From: Lethocerus indicus
Lineage: Eukaryota; Arthropoda; Insecta; Hemiptera; Belostomatidae
NCBI GenBank assembly: GCA_019843655.1
Contig: JACDQD010000007.1
Coordinates: 25,686,365 to 25,750,364 of the forward strand
Direction: 5' to 3'
DNA length: 64,000 bases
The notes beneath the pieces are model-generated. The model was not told where the DNA came from, made no database searches, and saw nothing but the letters and a program-made list of their open reading frames with translations. Positions 40,270-51,926 of the stretch are shown piece after piece (position 1 is the stretch's first letter; every line of letters starts with the position of its first letter). A program made the translations under genes and the position numbers.

Positions 40270-43013
40270 GTCCCTGTATTTATATCATGCAAGAGTGCCT
40301 AGGCTGATATGAATTGTTGTGCTGTGTGAATGATCGGAAGGAGATCATTTCTTCGATTACTATCCCTACTTATGAACTACCATCCACGGCATGCACCAGC
40401 GGATTTGAACGACTACTGGGTTCAAGGGTGCAAACTCAATGCTCTGAACCACCGAGGCTTTATTAGAATGGCTAATAAAGTTAAATACCTGATCCAGCGA
40501 GGACATTCCCGTGGAAGCATGCCTGAGGAGATCGGGAGCGTCGGCTCCGAAGCCCATGTCGCCGAAGCCTTCCTCCTGTTCGACCAGCGAAGACATGTTC
40601 CCGTAGTCCTCCCTCATCGTGATCTCTTCGGCCCTCGACTGGTTCAGAGAGAACTGAGCCTCGATGTCCACGTCGCTGAAACAAAATCTATCTATGATTT
40701 CAAACCTATTTTAGACTCAGTTTTTACAAGTCAATAGTACTACGAATTAAAATGTTCAAGTAGAGGAAAATCCAAAATGGATATCCAAATTGTATTTAAA
40801 ACAAAAACAACCTACTGTAATTTAGTGTGTTTAGTTTAGTGATTCAAATTTAAATTATTTATAATATAAAATATAATAATTATTGTAAATTATTACTATA
40901 ATAATAATTATTGTAAATAGTACTATAATGCTGGAGAGATTAAGAACAGTCCAACCGACTCCTGGCAAAATAAAATTCACGGCATACGGGCAGATTTGAA
41001 CTGCTGACCTCTGGGGCCAACTACATCCTGAGCCACTCAGAATTTCAAAAGCCCCAAAAGATATTAGGGATGATAAAAATCGTATAACATTTATTAAATA
41101 TGTATCAAGAATAATACCGTGAGAACATTAATGTATTAACATTTTAGTTCAAATTACGCATAATTTAATATAACAGGAAATATAAGTTAATAAAGAATTA
41201 TATTCTTTTAATATCAAATGGCTGACAAAGGGTTTTTCCTTTTGTAATAATAGGGGCCTTATTAAACATATACTATTAACAAAATTAATTTAATATACAA
41301 GGGTTTAGAATATTGTTTGGTTCTTAGACAAGTTATGGTTTCTAATCTCTGGCAGCACTCTATTAGATATACAGCTTATGATAGCACTTGGTTAAATTGT
41401 CACCTGATCAGAATATCGAATCCGACAGAATGCTACCGACCTTGCGTACGCACGAGCGATATGGACTCTAGAATGAATTTCGAGCAATAAACTCATATTA
41501 TACTCACTTCAATTCGGGCATGGCGGTGTCGAAATCGTGGAAGACTTCGGGCAGTGTGATGGCGTTGATTGCCGCCTCCCTGTTGTCCTCGGGAAGGTCG
41601 ACCATACCGGGCCTGAACGCCATCTTGATCTTCACGAAAGCTTCGTTGCAGTCAGCCAACAGGTACTTGGCCTTGCGCGAATAGATCCGCACGACGCCCA
41701 ACAGCAAGTGACCCGACGTCCTCAGCGCCATTTTCACCTGAGCAAAATTAGATATTAAAAAATGTATTCACCTAGAGCAATTTTATGAATACAAACTCAA
41801 CAGTCTGTTGGCAATGTGGGTACGTTCTTTAAAAGATTTAATGGAAAGAGATTACCACGAAAGAATCCCTCTCAAATTATCCTTGTAGCAACCTTATGAA
41901 GTTCATTACTGCACGCAGTAAATTAATACAAATATTTAATAATTTCAGGCGTCGAATAATTATTTATTCAATACTCAATGTAGACACAGAGTGCAAAACA
42001 TAAAAAATTAAACTAGAATAATATAAATATTATTTCATTATAATATTAACACAATATAATTTTGTTCTCTTCATTTTTATGGAGCAATTTTGCTGTGCAT
42101 TATGCATTTTTTAATCATGATTCGAAGGAGCACTTATTTCCCCAATCACTTATTCCTACTTATGAACTAAAATCCGTGACAATAGAAACATAGACCTCTG
42201 GGTTCACAGAAGCATTCCAACTTCTGAGCCATAGAGGCACCTAATGTAAATTTCTTCGTAGCTTTAATAAATAAAATACCAAAGTAAACTGTTACTCTCA
42301 CTGAGTTTATCACACAGGTTACTTAATAATAATAATCAATTATTGTAATCTATGAAAAAATTGCAGCAATTAGTACAAATAATTTGTGATTATTGTTACA
42401 ACTAAGTACTGTAAACAATTTTAGATCTAAATTGAATATAATCATGTACTAATATGAGATATATAATTGTGTATACAATTTAGATTATTCAAAAAAATGT
42501 AAACAAGTTGAAATTTCCAGTCAGTGATATGATCCATCTTACTGTCGATCTTAGATAAAATCACAATATTAATTTTTTCCCTCACAATTTAATAATAACT
42601 GTAATAATACAGTCTCCTAAATCAAAATAACCTATGTATATTTTTGTATGTATATTTTTAAAACATACACTATATAGATTGTATGTTGGAAATAGACAAA
42701 ACTGCAGCATTCTAGGCAGTTATAAATCTCAAGTTTGAAACTGTGATTACAGTTCCTTACAACTGCTTTCTCTTTGAAAATAACTTATTACTACTATTAA
42801 TAGGACACATTTATCTTAATTAGAACTACAATTACATGACACTAAAAATAAAAATATTTGAAAACGTACCTTCGGTTGTAAAATACCATCGACGGATTTT
42901 TCGATATTGGTCTCGAAGACGTGGGCCTTCGTCAATTTCTTGTCCCAATGGGCCGCCAACCAAATTCGGGCCAGGGGGCCCTTTTTGGCCAACACAAAAT
43001 GAGCGTAAAACAT
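32441..43013 (-). CDS. RAD21: Cohesin kleisin subunit RAD21 (Scc1/verthandi)
   Basis: Twelve coding exons: 42,870-43,013, 41,508-41,737, 40,489-40,675, 39,381-39,537, 38,278-38,438, 37,364-37,647, 36,587-36,807, 35,575-35,739, 34,528-34,893, 33,880-34,086, 33,219-33,374 and 32,441-32,566. The protein has about 800 residues, against 631 in human. RAD21 closes the SMC1-SMC3 ring in sister-chromatid cohesion and chromatin looping. The N-terminus [20 protein letters not shown] is the SMC3-binding domain (about 1-105). Exon 7 carries the SA/STAG-binding part ([19 protein letters not shown]). Exons 11-12 carry the SMC1-binding winged helix ([13 protein letters not shown]). EEER at the start of exon 9 aligns with the human separase site region. 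Exon 6 is Gly/Pro-rich and exon 9 has SVGPPPM repeats. Exon 5 needs one base fewer near 38,381: [12 protein letters not shown] and [20 protein letters not shown] lie in different frames. The start is fixed by family conservation. Confidence 0.95.
33712..33822. mobile_element. Foldback MITE family 1, right-arm fragment in RAD21 intron
   Basis: GGAAGATGGCGAGCAGCCG, CTAGCAAAAGACCAAA, GGTATTCCAACC and the terminus CCACAAAACAGGTAT. The core has mutated (CGGAAGA instead of CTGAAGA). Confidence 0.75.
34730..34800 (-). repeat. Coding minisatellite in RAD21 exon 9
   Basis: A 21-base unit encoding SVGP(P/A)PM is repeated three times and trails into SVEQPPP. Unit sequences are nearly identical, so copy number may vary between individuals. 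Confidence 0.75.
34950..35085. mobile_element. Decayed TIR repeat family 2 copy in RAD21 intron
   Basis: CACTGACTGGTTTCCAGC resembles the left terminus, and GTTTCCAAATACAGG with CGGAACAGCTGGGGGTC resembles the right half. The middle with the hammerhead-like core is gone. Confidence 0.5.
35910..36165. mobile_element. Foldback MITE family 1, left arm only
   Basis: GTAGATTTCATGTGTTTCTG, TCTCCTCTCGCCAC, CTCGCCATCTTCAGTAG, CATCCTCACTGCACTGTCAC and TTGTTATTGCGTTTTTGGGG. The right arm is missing. It lies in a RAD21 intron. Confidence 0.75.
37718..38100. mobile_element. Foldback MITE family 1, long-loop copy
   Basis: The left arm is complete. The interior palindrome ATTGTGTTTTTTGGGGGA mirrors TCCCCCAAAAACACAAT around 37,965. 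The outer right arm ends early, at ATGCCCAAAAAACT. The inner left half is almost identical to the copy at 38,458, so the two are young or one derives from the other. Confidence 0.8.
38458..38870. mobile_element. Foldback MITE family 1, long-loop copy next to RAD21 exon 5
   Basis: Starts 20 bases upstream of the RAD21 exon that begins at 38,438. Left arm TTCTTGTGTTTCTGTCTCC, inner palindrome around 38,695, right arm to CACCGCTACTGAAGATGGC. The position close to the 3' splice site could influence splicing of this exon. Confidence 0.8.
40239..40261. repeat. (TA)n microsatellite
   Basis: TA dinucleotide tract followed by a T run, in RAD21 intron 3. Confidence 0.85.
40325..40460 (-). mobile_element. 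tRNA-derived SINE
   Basis: On the minus strand: TGGTTCAGAGCATTGAGTT (A-box-like), then GTTCAAATCC (B-box, 40,401-40,410), then CCGTGGATGGTAGTTCATAA. This is the layout of a tRNA-related SINE head and body. Three related copies follow at 40,975, 42,118 and 52,770, all in the same orientation. Confidence 0.6.
40975..41048 (-). mobile_element. tRNA-derived SINE, head fragment
   Basis: Minus strand: GAGTGGCTCAGGATGTAGTT (A-box-like) and CAGTTCAAATCTGCCCG (B-box), then TGCCGTGAATTTT. It lies in RAD21 intron 2. Confidence 0.6.
42118..42245 (-). mobile_element. tRNA-derived SINE, decayed copy
   Basis: Minus strand: TATGGCTCAGAAGTTGGAAT and, past a decayed B-box, CACGGATTTTAGTTCATAAG. Body and tail match the copy at 40,325. 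Confidence 0.5.
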
Positions 43014-44102
43014 TCTTTCTCAGAGTATAAAACGCAACTGTTAGCCTCCCTAGAACAAAAATAACAACAAACATTTAGGATTATAACTGACCACTTTTCC
43101 CACCAAAATTTTCAACTGCCAAACGACAACATAAATAGTCACATTTCAGGTTAAGTGATAACATAAAAGTTACCAAAACAAACATAACACGAAAAACAAT
43201 TCCACAGCCGCTAAAAATATTTGTAAACATCCAATTGTTCGATGAATATAAGAAAACATTAATTCAATGACAAAACTTTGACCCGAGGCAAGGAAATAAT
43301 CGGTTTTATGTTACATATATCAATTCAAATTTTACTTCAATAAAAGGACTGAGCATAGTTACAGACTCAATAACAAATAGAAAGTATTCGATCCAATATT
43401 TTAAACTACTAACTGTAAACACAGACTGAACTAATTAACTGAGAAAAGCGAAATGAGTTGAAACATTTTAGTCTACCTCTCAAATTCAATTAAGTAGTGT
43501 AGGTTGCCGTTTCGAAATGGTAAAAAAATGGAGGGATAAGGGTTTTTCCCGTTGGCGGTAACAGAACTATTACTTATTCAACGAACTCGACTGACTGGAG
43601 CCCTTTCCAAAGCGGTGCGAGGCAAAATTCGCGCTGGCCACCAATTACGCCACTTCCCCGAAGTTCCGTTAGCGAAAACGCGGTAAAAAATTTGACAATC
43701 GGGCAAGGTCCGAAAATGGGGGGAAATCAAATAAATAGCGGTTTATTTATTTGCCCGCCCCCCCCCGGGGACGACGAAAATAAACAGGGACACGGGGCGA
43801 AAGGTAGAAGCGCAAGAGGCAAACTAGGCTATAGGTTTTAACCTATCGCGGCCAAACAACAGGTCCGGGGACGAGCACAAACCTCTCCCTCCGGTTTAGG
43901 CGGAGGACGAGCGGAGGAAAAAAAGGGCGGGCTCGGCGGACGCCTGGGCAAAGGTTTGGCGCCCATTCGACGGGGGGGGCGCCGCCGTATTTATAGGCGG
44001 TGTCAGGAATTAGGTGTCGCGGGGGTTTAGCGGCCCCGATACCCCTCGGGAGGGAGGAGAGCGACTGGGCAAAAAAAAACCCCACCGAAGATGGGACTCA
44101 CC
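43014..44102. other. RAD21 upstream region and probable 5' UTR intron
   Basis: No coding exon was recognised. A good minus-strand donor, GACG|GTGAGT, sits at 44,101-44,102 and could end a non-coding first exon spliced to the exon holding the RAD21 start. A GC- and CpG-rich stretch covers about 43,550-44,280. The open frame at 43,843-44,085 reflects that composition. Confidence 0.35.
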
Positions 44103-47100
44103 GTCGAACGGGATACGCTCTAGGTCTCCCGGCTTGGGACAGGATCCTCCGAGGGGGATAACCCGATCACCGACTCATAACCACCAGGACACCCCGGGCT
44201 CCACAGCGCACTACACATCCGCGTACCATTAACGAACTGAATCCAACATGGCGTCGCTTCTAACGAACGCTCATTCCCTCGTCACCAATATTGCCCGCGC
44301 TGCCAACCTCCGCATTCAAAATTATCGAATTTTAATTCGACCCCCGATTGAGCCCCTAATCTCCGACCTGAACATCGTACGAATCTGTATTTTAAATTCC
44401 AATTTTCTATACTGCGCGTAAACTCGAGTACACAATGGCGAAATACGAATCTGCCGAGATAAGTCGGAATAAAAAAATATACCACGAGCCCAGAACTTAT
44501 GTGACGAGAAATTAATTCCAGTATTTACGAACAATATGTACAATTCTCATATAACAAATATATAAAACAGCGCGAAATATTTATTCCAAAATTTACTCTC
44601 ACCGATCTCAGTGTGCTATATCCAATTATGGGATCGAGCAAAAAAGTTCCGGAAAAACCTTAAACCGAGACTGCGCCAAAACTTTAAAATACATTGTCTA
44701 CGTTTAAGGGATCCCACGTTATCGCAAAATGCGCCGACCAACCGGACTGCAGCCCGCGACTGAAAAATATCTGGGTTAACGCCGCCGGTTGTTAGATAAA
44801 CACGAAGAAAAAACCAATCGTCGTCGCCTCAGCAAAATAAAAATGCGTCGCGTTTTTAAATTATAAAAATGAAAACAAAAATACCTATACGGCGGTGTTG
44901 TAGAGCTTGCCCAATTTTCTTTTAAGGTTGTTTAAATCCGAATTCGAATTTCACTGTTATCGTTCGATTCTTCTTTTAACGTTCGATAACTCGACGTGTA
45001 ATCGAAATGGTGACTGAAAACACGGTAAATTGTACACAAATATCAGGTCGTTCCGAGATACTGAATTTTCTGCACAATTGTTACTGGGATCTGCAGGTGA
45101 TTGTTTAAAAGAGAAAAAAACAAATTTTCTCATTTAATTCCCCAGATGTACTTTTCGATCAAAAATTATAGTAATTACCTTTTAATACTGTTTTAAATTT
45201 TATTATTAAATTTCTATGTGGAGCAATTTAGGATTGCTCAGAATTAATTAACATATACTTTTTTTAACCGTTATTTATATAGCTTAATTGGCTGTTATGC
45301 GCTTGACATACTTTTTCTAGGGTATGACAAAATTCGAAATAATTAAAGTCCAAAATGTGAAACTTCCATTTTTTAAATTAAATGAAAAGCAGACTGCAAA
45401 ATTAATTCAATTAGAAAACTGTTAATATTAAGTGTAATTCCAATCAAGATGAAAATTCTTATTTTACATTGACATTAACATAACAATTTGATAAAAATAA
45501 AGATGAATTATTGTGACCAATAGGAAAAATAACAGATCAATAATGCATTTTTGAAAGGTGTATTTAAATTATGTACACTGAGAACTATTGACGGACAAAC
45601 ATAGAGAAAATGAATTGCCAGATACTTTGCCATAGTGTCCCACACAATGTCATTATGGAATATAAAATATTTTATATATTACCAATATATATATTTATAT
45701 GTATAAATATACATATATGTATAATATGTACAAATATATACATAACTATTAATAAATAAAAACAAAAATACAAAGAAAACTTTGCACATATAAAAAAGAA
45801 ACAAAAACAGTTTATTATATTCATTCTACTAATTTGTACACTTGTAATATTGTACAATTAATACTATTTAGTACTAATTTGTACTCATTATTCAGTCTGC
45901 CTGAATAATTATTTGGGGACAAACAAACATTTCTGGCTAATACACTGAACATAATAAGGTACCATTCAGGAATAAATCATGTTACATTCTCTCCTTTCCA
46001 ATTGTAGTTTCTGAATATATCTAGCCTTGTCCTGATATATTAGCCAAAATGTTAATAAAATATTTGTTTACAACATTTTAAAACTATAAAATTCGTATTA
46101 CATTTTTGTTTAAATGATGAAAACACGTATTCTTACACTGACATAATTTTAGAATGATACACTATATAGTACTAAAAAAAACATTTATTTAGAGTGTGCC
46201 TCAAAATTTAATAATCAATCCATAAAAGCAAAATAAAACAAAGTTGTTTTCAATATTTTTTGTGTACCCTTCACTTCTAAGCCAAGACAAATGTACTCTA
46301 AATCAAATATTCTTTCTGATCCTGATATCCCACTTTGAATACTGTTTTATACTGACATTAGTTGCATTTAAAATAAAAAAGTACTTAACTATTGTAAAAC
46401 TTCAATAATTTGGTTTTTAAGAGATGACAACCACTAAATAATTCTGTAATTTTAATGATCAGAGGACTAAAATTGGTAATAGTCAGAAGACAGTTAGTGG
46501 CAACTTTTTAGAAATAGTAGATGCCACAACATCCATTATAAAATAACAAAAATTAAAAACAATATTTCTTACAAATTCAAATTTTCAAAGAGACAGGATA
46601 CCTTACCATTGTCAGGTTTAAACCTTGTTCCTTTGATTACTACCTTCACAACAGTGAGATTTTCTATTTCCAAATTTGAATTTGATTGAACAGAGCATAT
46701 CTCTAGAACTTAAGACCCTAAAATTGGGCCCCAATATTTCTTACAGTAGACATGTAAAAAATTCACATTTAGATACAATATAATTATTATTCTTTTTATA
46801 CTTGTTTAAATTTGGTAAAAACATTCATGCATGCAAATATATTTCTGGAATATTTCAGACACTTGGGCTACATTCATAACCTCTACAGACATGAATAGGA
46901 AATGCTGTTTGTGCATGAGAAAAAGAATAATACCATGGTTCTGGTCTCTCTACTAGCTGGTTTGGTCTTTTGTTAGACTGATTGTAATCAAAAAGAGCTA
47001 ACTTGTGAAAAACTATTCTATAATATAAAATGGATTAAGAACCATTAGTAGTCCTGAGTTTAGTTGACACAGATGGAAGTTTATTTGTTTCAAGAAAGTG

Positions 47101-48146
47101 TAATAAAAACCAGTAATTATAACTTCCTGGTGAAAATAAAAATGTTCTTTTACCAATTATAAGGACACATAGACTGTAATATTTGATCAATTGAAAGCTG
47201 ATGCTGATACACTGATGAAGGAAAGTGACTAACATTTTGCTGTAAGTCATTGGACTTAATATATTAGAAAATATAAGCTCACACTAAGATGGTGGAGTAC
47301 CAAATTGATTAAGAAAAATGTTGATTCATTAGTGACAATTCTATAAAATATAAACGAAATCATGCTTCGTGGGAAACAGGATGTCCCACATGCAACCAAC
47401 ATGCCCATCAAGTGACTCACCAACCTACTCATGGTCTAGCAAAAGACCAAATCAGGAGACAGAATATCACAAGAACCATGCCATTCCAAACCTTTACAGA
47501 CAACGAACAAACAGGTATTCCAAAGTAAAAGACAAATAGTTTTCACAACTCATAGTTCCATAATTTTGCTGGGTACATTGAGTTGCAAAATATTCTTTGC
47601 AATTAGATCTCAACAAGGAAGGTATTAAATACCGATGTGTTCCTCTATAAGATATTATAGAATTTACCAGTTAAAATTCTCAGGGGAATGTTTTCTGCCT
47701 AAAGGGATATATTTCATAAAAATCACTCATTATTCAGACAGTTTTACCCTAGCAAATGTTGGATCCTCAGAAAAACAGAACCCCGTTTTCCTTCCGAACC
47801 GTTCCAGATTTTTTCTGACCTCGTATCCTATTTATTTCTCTTGTCCAATACTTTAATTTTTTTCGATTCCACATTATAAGATTTTTTGGTCGTTATATTC
47901 CTTTTTACTTAAAATAAATATAATAAAAATATGACTCTTATAGACCGGTAGCACACTTTTTTAGTCATAAATTTGTATGATACCTCTATCACGTGCATAC
48001 ACTTATGAACTGAGTGCAATTCTTCCTAAAACCCCGAGGTTACCATTCTACCGGATGTCAGGAACATTTTGAAAATCCCCCTAATTTATGTAATTCGATA
48101 TACATAAAAAAAATTGTCCAAAGACACTAAAAACAGTCAAGACACT
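44103..48146. other. Intergenic stretch between RAD21 and the zinc-finger gene
   Basis: Immediately right of the GC-rich island is the minus-strand sequence CGCCATGTTGGATT, which resembles a YY1/Pho site and could belong to the RAD21 promoter. From about 44,900 on the DNA is AT-rich. It contains a decayed repeat at 46,935-47,516 and otherwise nothing I recognise. Part may be the zinc-finger 3' UTR. Confidence 0.35.
46935..47516. mobile_element. Foldback MITE family 1, decayed and interrupted copy
   Basis: Left remnant TAGCTGGTTTGGTCTTTTG. Right remnant GGTCTAGCAAAAGACCAAAT, CCATTCCAAACC and AACAAACAGGTATTCC. About 430 bases of unrelated AT-rich sequence lie between. Confidence 0.5.
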
Positions 48147-51100
48147 TCACCCCTCGGTGTTTATGGTTTCGCGGGCGTGATGAGTCCTCAAGTGTTTATT
48201 GTGGTTCGATTTGGTGGCCGATGTCTTGTTGCAGATGTGGCAGGAGTACGGCTTGATGCCCGAGTGTATCCTGGTGTGCTCGACGAGGTAGTAGTTCCTG
48301 TGGAACGTCTTGCCGCACTCGTCGCATGTATAGTTCTTGGTGGCGGTGTGCTCCTTCTCGTGGCGCTGCCAGTTGTTCTTGCGGTTGAACTGCATGCCGC
48401 AGTGGTTGCACGTGAACGGTTTCTGGCCGTAGTGCGACCTGACGTGTGCCTGGAAGTCGGTGAGCCTGATGAACGCGGCCTTGCACTGGTTGCACTTGTA
48501 CGGCTTGGCGTGTCGTGAAGCGTGCGTCCACCTGTGCAGGTGCAGGTTCCACTTCGTCCTAAACTTCTTGCCGCACATGATGCACCCGTACTGCTTAGGA
48601 GCGCCGTGCCGTCTCATGTGGGCCCTCAGCGACGACTCCAAGAAGACCAGGTTGCAGACGGGGCATTGGACGTTCTTTGACTTGGCTTTCTGTCCCTGCG
48701 GGAGGTAGTGGCTGTCATGCGCCCTCCTGATGTGTCTGGTCAGGCTCGAGCCGTGTACGTACCTCTCGCTGCAATAAGCACACTGTTTCGGTTTCTCCAA
48801 GTGTGTTTCCTGATGCCAAGCCAGCTTCTTCTTGCTGGTGAATGACTCGCCGCACTCGCAAAAGAATTCTTTTGTTTTCTTCTTGACATTCAGGTGGGCG
48901 ACGTCCTTGTGTTGTTTCAGATTGGAATAGCGTTTGAACTTACGATCACACATATTGCACTGGAGTGGGGCATAGCCCGTGTGGGTGTTGATGTGTTCCC
49001 TGAGCTTCTGGGCCGTGACAAATGACTTCTCGCACATGTTGCACGGATGAGGTTTGACCGGGAGGTGGATCTTGGTGTGGAGTGCAAGTCCCGCCTTGGT
49101 ATGGAACGTTTTGCCACATACAGAACATTCGAGAGGATGCACCTTGACCAAATGATCGACATAGGAGCCCTTGGTGGGGAAGGTTTCAGAGCAGACAGCA
49201 CACATACGACAGGCTCTCTTGTGCAATGTCCTCGTGTGCTCCTTCAGCTGTTTCAACGAATCCATGACTATGCTGCACTTAGTACACTCAATGGCTTTAA
49301 TATCTTTCTTGGAATCGGTGGAGGTGTTGTGGATTGAGGAAATGTGTACTCGCCTTTCCTTGGGACAACTAAAACCTTCTTCACAGTGCAGACACCTGTA
49401 AGTGCGCTTCACCGCTTTGCTCTCCCTTTCTTCCCAAGCTGCCGAAGGTACCATTGGTGTCTCCTCCTGAAATACAGATAAGTTAGTCTAACAATATATT
49501 TTTTTAACTTTATTTCTGTAGAACAATGGCATCAAATTTTTCTTCTTAATGTTTACATTATAAATAAATAAATTATAAAAAATGATTCCATTAGTGGAGA
49601 TGTTAAGTTTCTTCCACAACACCTTCAACCAAATTTCCTGTGCAGCAATTTTTTATAGACACAGAACTGTTAAAAACATAATATAGCAAAATGTTTCAAC
49701 ACAGATTGAAAACATGGGAGAAAAAATCTTTAAAATGTGGGCCATGGCTGGAGTGTTTACCTTGAAACCAGTGTAAGAAACACAATTTTTAGTTACCACT
49801 GGGTGTGTAAGTGATTGAGCATGATGCATTGCTGTAGCTTGCAAAAGCCTAAACAAAATATAAAAATGATATTCTAAATTACCTGCGGGAGCCATACGGT
49901 TTCAATAGTATTTCCAAGGCTGCCCTGACCGGAAAGTTCACCCCTGGCTGGCATCCTCTCGTCAGCTTGGATATTAAGTTCCGAACAGGCCCCTTCACCG
50001 AGCTCTTCCTTTTCTCTCGCCGTTTCATCCTCCATATCTTCAATACTGATGGGATCTATGCAAAATTTTTGTACCTTGTACAAAAGCCAAATAAAGTAAG
50101 AAGATATGAACATCGAATAATATTCTATTTCAAGTTTTCCGTTAAAATGTATGGGTAAATGAATGATCATTGTCATTTGAATTTTTTTGTAAGAAATCAC
50201 ATACTTCTGTCACATTCAAATTTCATGAGGGTATGTGTATTGAAGTTCTTAATAAAAATATTTCAAGATGAACAACACTGAACTCAATATACTAATAGAA
50301 TACTTATCAGTATAAGAATTCACCATTTTCTGAAGGATTTGTTTGTTTTTACACAGGCAATATTTTAAGTACTAATGGTTGTGACATATATTTGAAATAA
50401 AATAATGTTCCTATTCTTTTGTTCAATTATGAAATTGCTGTTGTTATTTAGCAAGTAATGTAGTTCCACCTTCTTAAATATAACAAATATAAAATATATA
50501 AAGTACATTTTTCATAATTCCCATAAAGCGCATAACGATGAATCATGGAAACTCAAGGACATTACGATTTTATCTTTAATTATATTAACACAGGATATTA
50601 CACAGCTAGGCGTACAAGCATTAAGCTCAATATAACCTAGTTTAACCTAAGGACGCCTAAACACCCATGTAGGCAATTTTTATGCCTGTAATGAAAACTA
50701 TATTGCCAATAGCCGAGACACATGCCTTTAGCCACAGGTCAATATTATATTAGGCAGACAACACGGTACCAGGAGCTCTCTTGGTCGGTTGCCAAACGCA
50801 AGGAGAATCTTCCTGGACTGACAGGGTCACATCACCTGCTCCATAGTACTATGGAGTATTTCATACCTCTATCCATGTCGATGATATCACCATCCCTGGC
50901 ATCCTCGTCCTGGTAGTCGCAGTCGGGGTGATGTACTGGTGGTGTATGACTCCTCCGTTGGCGGAGCCGACCCCCTGGCAGACGGCAGTGGCGCCGGGCG
51001 CGGAGGCGGTGTGATCGGGGTTGGTGAGGTCCGTGCGGACGGTGATTGCCGAGTGGTTACTGACAGCCGGCGGTGAGACTGGGCCACTGCTCGCGCAGCA

Positions 51101-51875
51101 CGCGGCCTCCTGCTGATGGTGGTGTTCCTGTTCCTCCTGGCGCGAGTGTTCCCCGCCCGGCGCCGGCAGGTAGACCCCGCCCCCGCGGCTCAGCACAGCC
51201 GGCTGACATCTGTTGTGAGATATGTCTTCCTCTTCGTCACCGTTGTTCATTATCACACCGGCGGCATCTCTGATCATCGTCCCTATATCCTTCACTCCAC
51301 TGCTCCCTGACAAACCGAACAAACATACCTGCTTTGTGGCCTGCGAGAGGTCGGAATACAGTACATTGTTTCTGTCCCCTCTCGCCAGTTTGGTCTTTTG
51401 CTAGACCAGTTTCGGCTGCTCGCCATCTTCAGTAGCGGTGTTAGTCACTTTGGAGACGGTACGAGTGACAGTGACAGTGCAGTGAGGATGCCCAAAAAAC
51501 ATCCAAAGTGACTAACATCACTACTGAAGTAATTTGGCCAAAACCTGTCTAGCGAAAGACCAATCCAGCGAGGGGAGACGGAAACACACAAAATCTATGA
51601 TATTCCAACCCCTCACAGACCACAAAACAGGTATTCTAAGCTATTTTCATTTGCTATATTTGTCAATAGAGTGGTGAGTCATTCTAGCATATATTTCTCT
51701 TTTACTATTGAGGTTGTCTTATTTATAAATTGTTTGGGAATGTCATTATTTTTGGATCAAAAAGCTTAACAAAAACAAACCTGGTACCTGCAATCACCCA
51801 ATAATTCGAAAGAAGACAAACTATATAACAAGATTCCCACTGATCTATAAACAATGTCATTCCCAACAACTAGAA

Positions 51876-51926
<51 letters not shown>

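Noticed and set aside
43843..44085. An 80-residue minus-strand frame in a GC-rich island
   Set aside because: The composition follows CpG-island-like DNA, no exon neighbours agree in phase, and it lies where the RAD21 promoter or 5' UTR is expected.
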